A DNA stretch of 24,482 nucleotides. It comes from CAZPYT01 sp964590955 (GTDB taxonomy: Bacteria; Patescibacteriota; WWE3; UBA101185; UBA10185). Within the stretch, counting starts at the first letter, position 1. Every line of letters begins with the position of its first letter. Below the pieces are notes generated by a model. The model was given only the letters and a program-made list of their open reading frames with translations, searched no databases and was not told the origin of the DNA. The position numbers were made by a program, and so were the translations under genes. Below are positions 21,334 through 24,482 of the stretch, piece by piece. The stretch is from assembly GCA_964590955.1 (NCBI GenBank), contig CAZPYT010000012.1, positions 1 through 24,482 of the forward strand, read 5' to 3'.

Positions 21334-22330
21334 TTATTTCCGCATCGATAAATAGATCAAGATCTCCGTCCAGCACTTCATCCGGATTTGTGCTTTCTAC
21401 ATCTGTTCTTAAATCTTTGACCAGTTTATACGGGTGTAGTACGTAATTTCTAATTTGATTACCCCAGCCCGGTGTAATGTGTTCTCCTTTAATTCGACGC
21501 TTTTCCTGTTCAATTTTTTCTAATTCTTTCGCGTATAGCTTAGATTTTAGGATTTTCATTGCTTTTTCTCGGTTTCGTGCCTGATATCTTTCTGTTTGAT
21601 TTTCAACTATGATGCCTGAAGGAATATGCTTAATTCTCACTGCAGTAGAAACTTTATTAACGTTCTGCCCGCCTTTTCCTCCGGAGCGATATGATTCAAA
21701 TTCAAGGTCTTCATCCTTAATTTCGATCTCAATAGACTCATCGATTTCGGGTATAACTTCAACCAGGGCAAACGATGTCTGTCTAAGATTATCAGCATTA
21801 AAAGGGGATTGTCTTACCAATCGGTGTACCCCATTTTCGTGTTTTAAAAAGCCGTAACTGTATTTTCCTGTAATTTCCAGACTTACAGATTTTAAACCGG
21901 CTTCATCCCCGGGGATTGAATGGATAATTTCGGTTTTTAGGTATTTTCTTTCGGCATATCGTGTGTACATTCGAAGAAGCATTTCTACCCAATCCATGGC
22001 TTCTGTACCGCCCTGACCTGCATGTATGCCCAGAATTGCGTTATTTTGGTCATGCTTTTCAGACAAGAATGTTTTAAGTTCAAGAGCCTTTATTTCTCTT
22101 TCAAAATTTTCGGTATCATCTTCAGCCAGCATAAGTTCCAGCATCTCGTAGTCTTCAATATCTCTTTTAAGTTCAGCTAAATCCTGCGAAATTTTCTGAC
22201 CCTCTTCCCAATTTTGCCATATGGTCTCATCGGTCATTTCATTTTCCAATTGAGCTACTTTTGCCCTTTTTTCTTCTATATATAGATTTTTTTTGAGGTT
22301 ATCCAGTCTATCCTCGTATTCTTTAATCAT
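21326..22330 (-). CDS. prfB: Peptide chain release factor 2
   Basis: A 334-residue class I release factor that reads UGA and UAA. The anticodon-like tripeptide SPF is in LVRQSPFNADNLRQTS. The peptidyl-transferase motif GGQ is in YRSGGKGGQNVNKVSTAV. The N-terminal helical domain is complete and in one frame, so the self-regulating +1 frameshift found in many prfB genes is absent. Presence of RF2 confirms that UGA is a stop codon here. The start codon overlaps the Clp ATPase stop (ATGA, 22327-22330), so the two are co-translated, an unusual partnership. Confidence 0.96.
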   Translation of the reverse strand: MIKEYEDRLDNLKKNLYIEEKRAKVAQLENEMTDETIWQNWEEGQKISQDLAELKRDIEDYEMLELMLAEDDTENFEREIKALELKTFLSEKHDQNNAILGIHAGQGGTEAMDWVEMLLRMYTRYAERKYLKTEIIHSIPGDEAGLKSVSLEITGKYSYGFLKHENGVHRLVRQSPFNADNLRQTSFALVEVIPEIDESIEIEIKDEDLEFESYRSGGKGGQNVNKVSTAVRIKHIPSGIIVENQTERYQARNREKAMKILKSKLYAKELEKIEQEKRRIKGEHITPGWGNQIRNYVLHPYKLVKDLRTDVESTNPDEVLDGDLDLFIDAEIRL

Positions 22331-24482
22331 TCTTCATCAAAAATTTCTTTTCCTAGGGTGACTTCGCTGCCTTGATTAAGTTCTTTTCTTAACATTTTAT
22401 CAGCTACGTAAGTTTCAACTTTTTCTTCAATTACTCTAGCCATAGGTCTTGCACCCCACTCGGGATTATATCCTTCTTCGATGAGTTTTTCCAATAGATC
22501 ATCCGCAAAATGAAGTTTAATTTTTTGTGACATTGCTCTTTCTTTGACATTTTCCAGCAAAATTAATGCTATTTGTTTTACATTATCAATACCCAGTGGT
22601 TTATATACTATTATGGCGGTAAATCTGTTTAAAAATTCAGGAGCAAAATTGCTTCTTACAGCTTTCATAGCTACTTCTTCGATTTCTTCATAAGGACCGT
22701 TTTTTTGTGTAATTTTTTGGATTTCTTTAGTTCCTGAGTTGCTTGTGGCAATAATAATGGTATTTGTGAAATCTATAGTTCTTCCTGAGCCATCCGAGAG
22801 TCTGCCATCATCCAGCACTTGTAAAAAAGCTAAAATTACTTGGTGATGCGCTTTTTCAATTTCATCAAGTAACACTACAGAAAATGGCTTTGTTCTAACC
22901 AGCTCAGTTAATACACCCTTAGTGTCTCCTGATGAGGCTCCGATCAGCTTATCTATGCTGTCTGCTGTTTGGTATTCACTCATATCTAGCCTGATCATAG
23001 CTTTCTTATCACCAAAGTACACTTGGCTTAGTGTTTTAGCAGTTTCGGTTTTTCCCACGCCGGTGGTTCCCACAAATAGAAAGCTCGCAATCGGTTTGTT
23101 TTCATTTCTTATACCAACCCGTGCCCTTTTTATTGCTGAGGCAATCTTTTTTAATGCGTGATCTTGGCCAATTACGCGTTTTTTCATTTCATCCTCAATT
23201 TTTAGCAGTTTTTCAGACTCATTATCAGAGACAGCTGTTACCGGAACGTGCGTTAATTCAGTAACCACTTCTTCAACAGTTTTGGTATCAAGGTATTTTG
23301 AAGCTTCTCTAACTTTATTTACAGCTCTATTTAAAATATCTATTGCCTTATCCGGAAATACCCTGTCATGAATCAGCTTTTGGGACAAATTTATCATTTT
23401 TATTAACGCCGGCATTGAAATAATAATTCCATATTTTCTTTCTTCTACAATTGCCTTGGTTTTCAGAATTTTGAGAGTATCGTCAAATGACGCTTCAGCC
23501 ACCTCAATAGTTTCAAATAATCTGGCAAAAGATCCTGAAGGTTCAATATACTTTCTATAATTTTCACGATTGGTTGCCCCAATAAATTGTATCTCGTTTG
23601 AGCTTAAATATGGCTCCAGAATTGAAAAGACCGTTGAAAAGCCCTCTCCTTCGTCTACGGGAGCCACCAGTGAGTGAATTTCGTCAATGAATAAAATAAT
23701 ATCTCCGGAGCCAATGGTTTCTTCCATAGCGCGTTTTAATTTAGATGCTACTTCGCTCGCATTATGTGTCCCCGCTATAAGGCTTCCCATTTCTAGGCTT
23801 ACCACGCGCTTATTTTTTATTGCAGCATACTTTGTCCCGTGCATAATTCTATGTGCAATTCCCATAATCAGCGTTGTTTTTCCGCAGCCGGGATCGCCAA
23901 TCAGGAGTACATTTTCGTTTGAGCCCCCTAAAGTGCTGGCAATTTCTTCAATTTCTTTGTCTCTACCCACAACGTCAGGTAATCTGCCTTGCTTGACCAT
24001 ACTGGTAAAGTCTCTTGAAATAGCATCCAGGTTGGGTGTAACTCTGCCGGTAAGCCCGTGTCCGAAGCCTCCCATTGGCGGCATAACAAAGTCATCCTGC
24101 CAGATAAAAATCATATCCATTTTTTCTCTTATATCAATTATCCAAAACGCTGCTTCTTTAATATTTTTAAATTCCGTGCCGTATTTTGAAAGCATGATAT
24201 CAATGTTTTCAAATGCGCTAAGTATTGCAAGAAATACATGTTCCTTTTCCACATATCTTGATCCGTTTTCTTTTGCATGTTCAAAAGCTTTAGATTTAAT
24301 TTTTTCTGCGTCTTTTACTTCGATTTTTACGAAATCTTCCTCAAAACCTTTATTTTTTAATTCTGCCTTGAAAAGTATGGCATTAATATTTGTGTCTTTT
24401 ATAAAGATCTGTAATTCCCGTTTTGATCCGGTTGTAGTTTTATTAAATACCTTTTCAGCATCAGGTCGGTAGGTCTTTAGGA
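22327..24482 (-). CDS. ClpC/ClpA-type AAA+ ATPase lacking canonical pore loops (5' end outside window)
   Basis: A two-ring Clp ATPase, open to the window edge with no start seen. The frame continues upstream of the GTG near 24252 for at least 76 more codons. It includes Clp N-domain sequence (EHAKENGSRYVEKEHVFLAIL), AAA1 with Walker A GDPGCGKT, and AAA2 with Walker A GTTGVGKT and LLDEIEKAH. Sensor-2 GARPMARVIEEKVE is present. Both substrate-gripping pore loops are altered. The first ring has GTHNASEVASKL where GTKYRGEFEERL is usual. The second has LIGASSGDTKGVLTEL where LIGSPPGYVGYDEGGQLTE is usual, with the Tyr-Val-Gly deleted. ATP hydrolysis should be possible, but classical threading into ClpP is doubtful. 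It overlaps prfB. Confidence 0.9.
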   Translation of the reverse strand, partial: LKTYRPDAEKVFNKTTTGSKRELQIFIKDTNINAILFKAELKNKGFEEDFVKIEVKDAEKIKSKAFEHAKENGSRYVEKEHVFLAILSAFENIDIMLSKYGTEFKNIKEAAFWIIDIREKMDMIFIWQDDFVMPPMGGFGHGLTGRVTPNLDAISRDFTSMVKQGRLPDVVGRDKEIEEIASTLGGSNENVLLIGDPGCGKTTLIMGIAHRIMHGTKYAAIKNKRVVSLEMGSLIAGTHNASEVASKLKRAMEETIGSGDIILFIDEIHSLVAPVDEGEGFSTVFSILEPYLSSNEIQFIGATNRENYRKYIEPSGSFARLFETIEVAEASFDDTLKILKTKAIVEERKYGIIISMPALIKMINLSQKLIHDRVFPDKAIDILNRAVNKVREASKYLDTKTVEEVVTELTHVPVTAVSDNESEKLLKIEDEMKKRVIGQDHALKKIASAIKRARVGIRNENKPIASFLFVGTTGVGKTETAKTLSQVYFGDKKAMIRLDMSEYQTADSIDKLIGASSGDTKGVLTELVRTKPFSVVLLDEIEKAHHQVILAFLQVLDDGRLSDGSGRTIDFTNTIIIATSNSGTKEIQKITQKNGPYEEIEEVAMKAVRSNFAPEFLNRFTAIIVYKPLGIDNVKQIALILLENVKERAMSQKIKLHFADDLLEKLIEEGYNPEWGARPMARVIEEKVETYVADKMLRKELNQGSEVTLGKEIFDEE

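Noticed and set aside
21326..22330. Alternative genetic code with UGA as glycine, known in some CPR groups
   Set aside because: TGA ends several genes at the expected length and RF2 is present, so UGA is a stop codon.
23687..24472. Long open frame (261 codons) on the plus strand at the right end
   Set aside because: It is antisense to the well-supported Clp ATPase and has no homology signature or ribosome site.
1..24482. tRNA, rRNA, CRISPR arrays or insertion sequences
   Set aside because: No cloverleaf, ribosomal segment, regularly spaced repeat or transposase signature was seen on either strand.

Overview
The window is an AT-rich bacterial chromosome segment (roughly 35-40 % GC by eye) packed with small housekeeping genes. 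Several points suggest a Candidate Phyla Radiation / Patescibacteria genome: trimmed versions of core proteins (an IF-2 with almost no N-terminal extension, a DnaJ without cysteines or zinc finger), very short intergenic gaps, few Shine-Dalgarno sites, and no rbfA, truB or ribF between infB and rpsO. The phylum cannot be named from sequence reading alone. The genetic code is standard: TGA ends several genes, and an RF2 with its SPF and GGQ motifs is present.

Layout, left to right. (1) 1-4604: the end of gltX, then recA-recX, rny (RNase Y), a small membrane protein and ymdB. (2) 4605-5087: an HU gene with a structured leader and a hairpin terminator. (3) 5088-5707, minus strand: two overlapping genes for small three-helix membrane proteins that share a CxDxxC motif, probably an accessory insert. 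(4) 5797-9580: dnaJ under a CIRCE-like operator, nusA with a terminator hairpin in its leader, and infB split by a frameshift. (5) 9639-13052: a degenerate DHH/NrnA-like gene, rpsO, and pnp with a long hairpin in its leader. (6) 13094-16326: a tightly coupled run of zinc-ribbon membrane protein, protease-less Lon ATPase, Nudix protein and family-4 uracil-DNA glycosylase. (7) 16342-21278: a divergent RNase J, ftsK, a RodZ-like gene and a small membrane protein. (8) 21304-24482, minus strand: a Clp ATPase cut by the window edge, overlapping prfB, which ends in a terminator.

The window is rich in RNA-turnover genes: RNase Y, YmdB, an RNase J-like protein, PNPase, a Nudix protein and an NrnA-like remnant, next to transcription (NusA) and translation (IF-2, S15, RF2) factors. 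Most of these genes also lie in one broad Bacillus chromosome region (nusA-infB-rpsO-pnp ... rnjB-ftsK-rodZ-recA-rny-ymdB), so the content looks like an old neighbourhood that has been shuffled and trimmed. Several members have changed catalytic or substrate-handling residues: the Clp ATPase pore loops, the RNase J C-terminal motif, the UDG iron-sulfur ligand, the DHH motif, the Nudix box and the YmdB GNH motif.

Control signals are visible. Extended -10 boxes (TG-N-TAnnnT) sit 5-9 bases before several start codons that lack Shine-Dalgarno sites, which suggests frequent leaderless mRNAs. recA, rny and HU instead have ordinary purine-rich ribosome sites.
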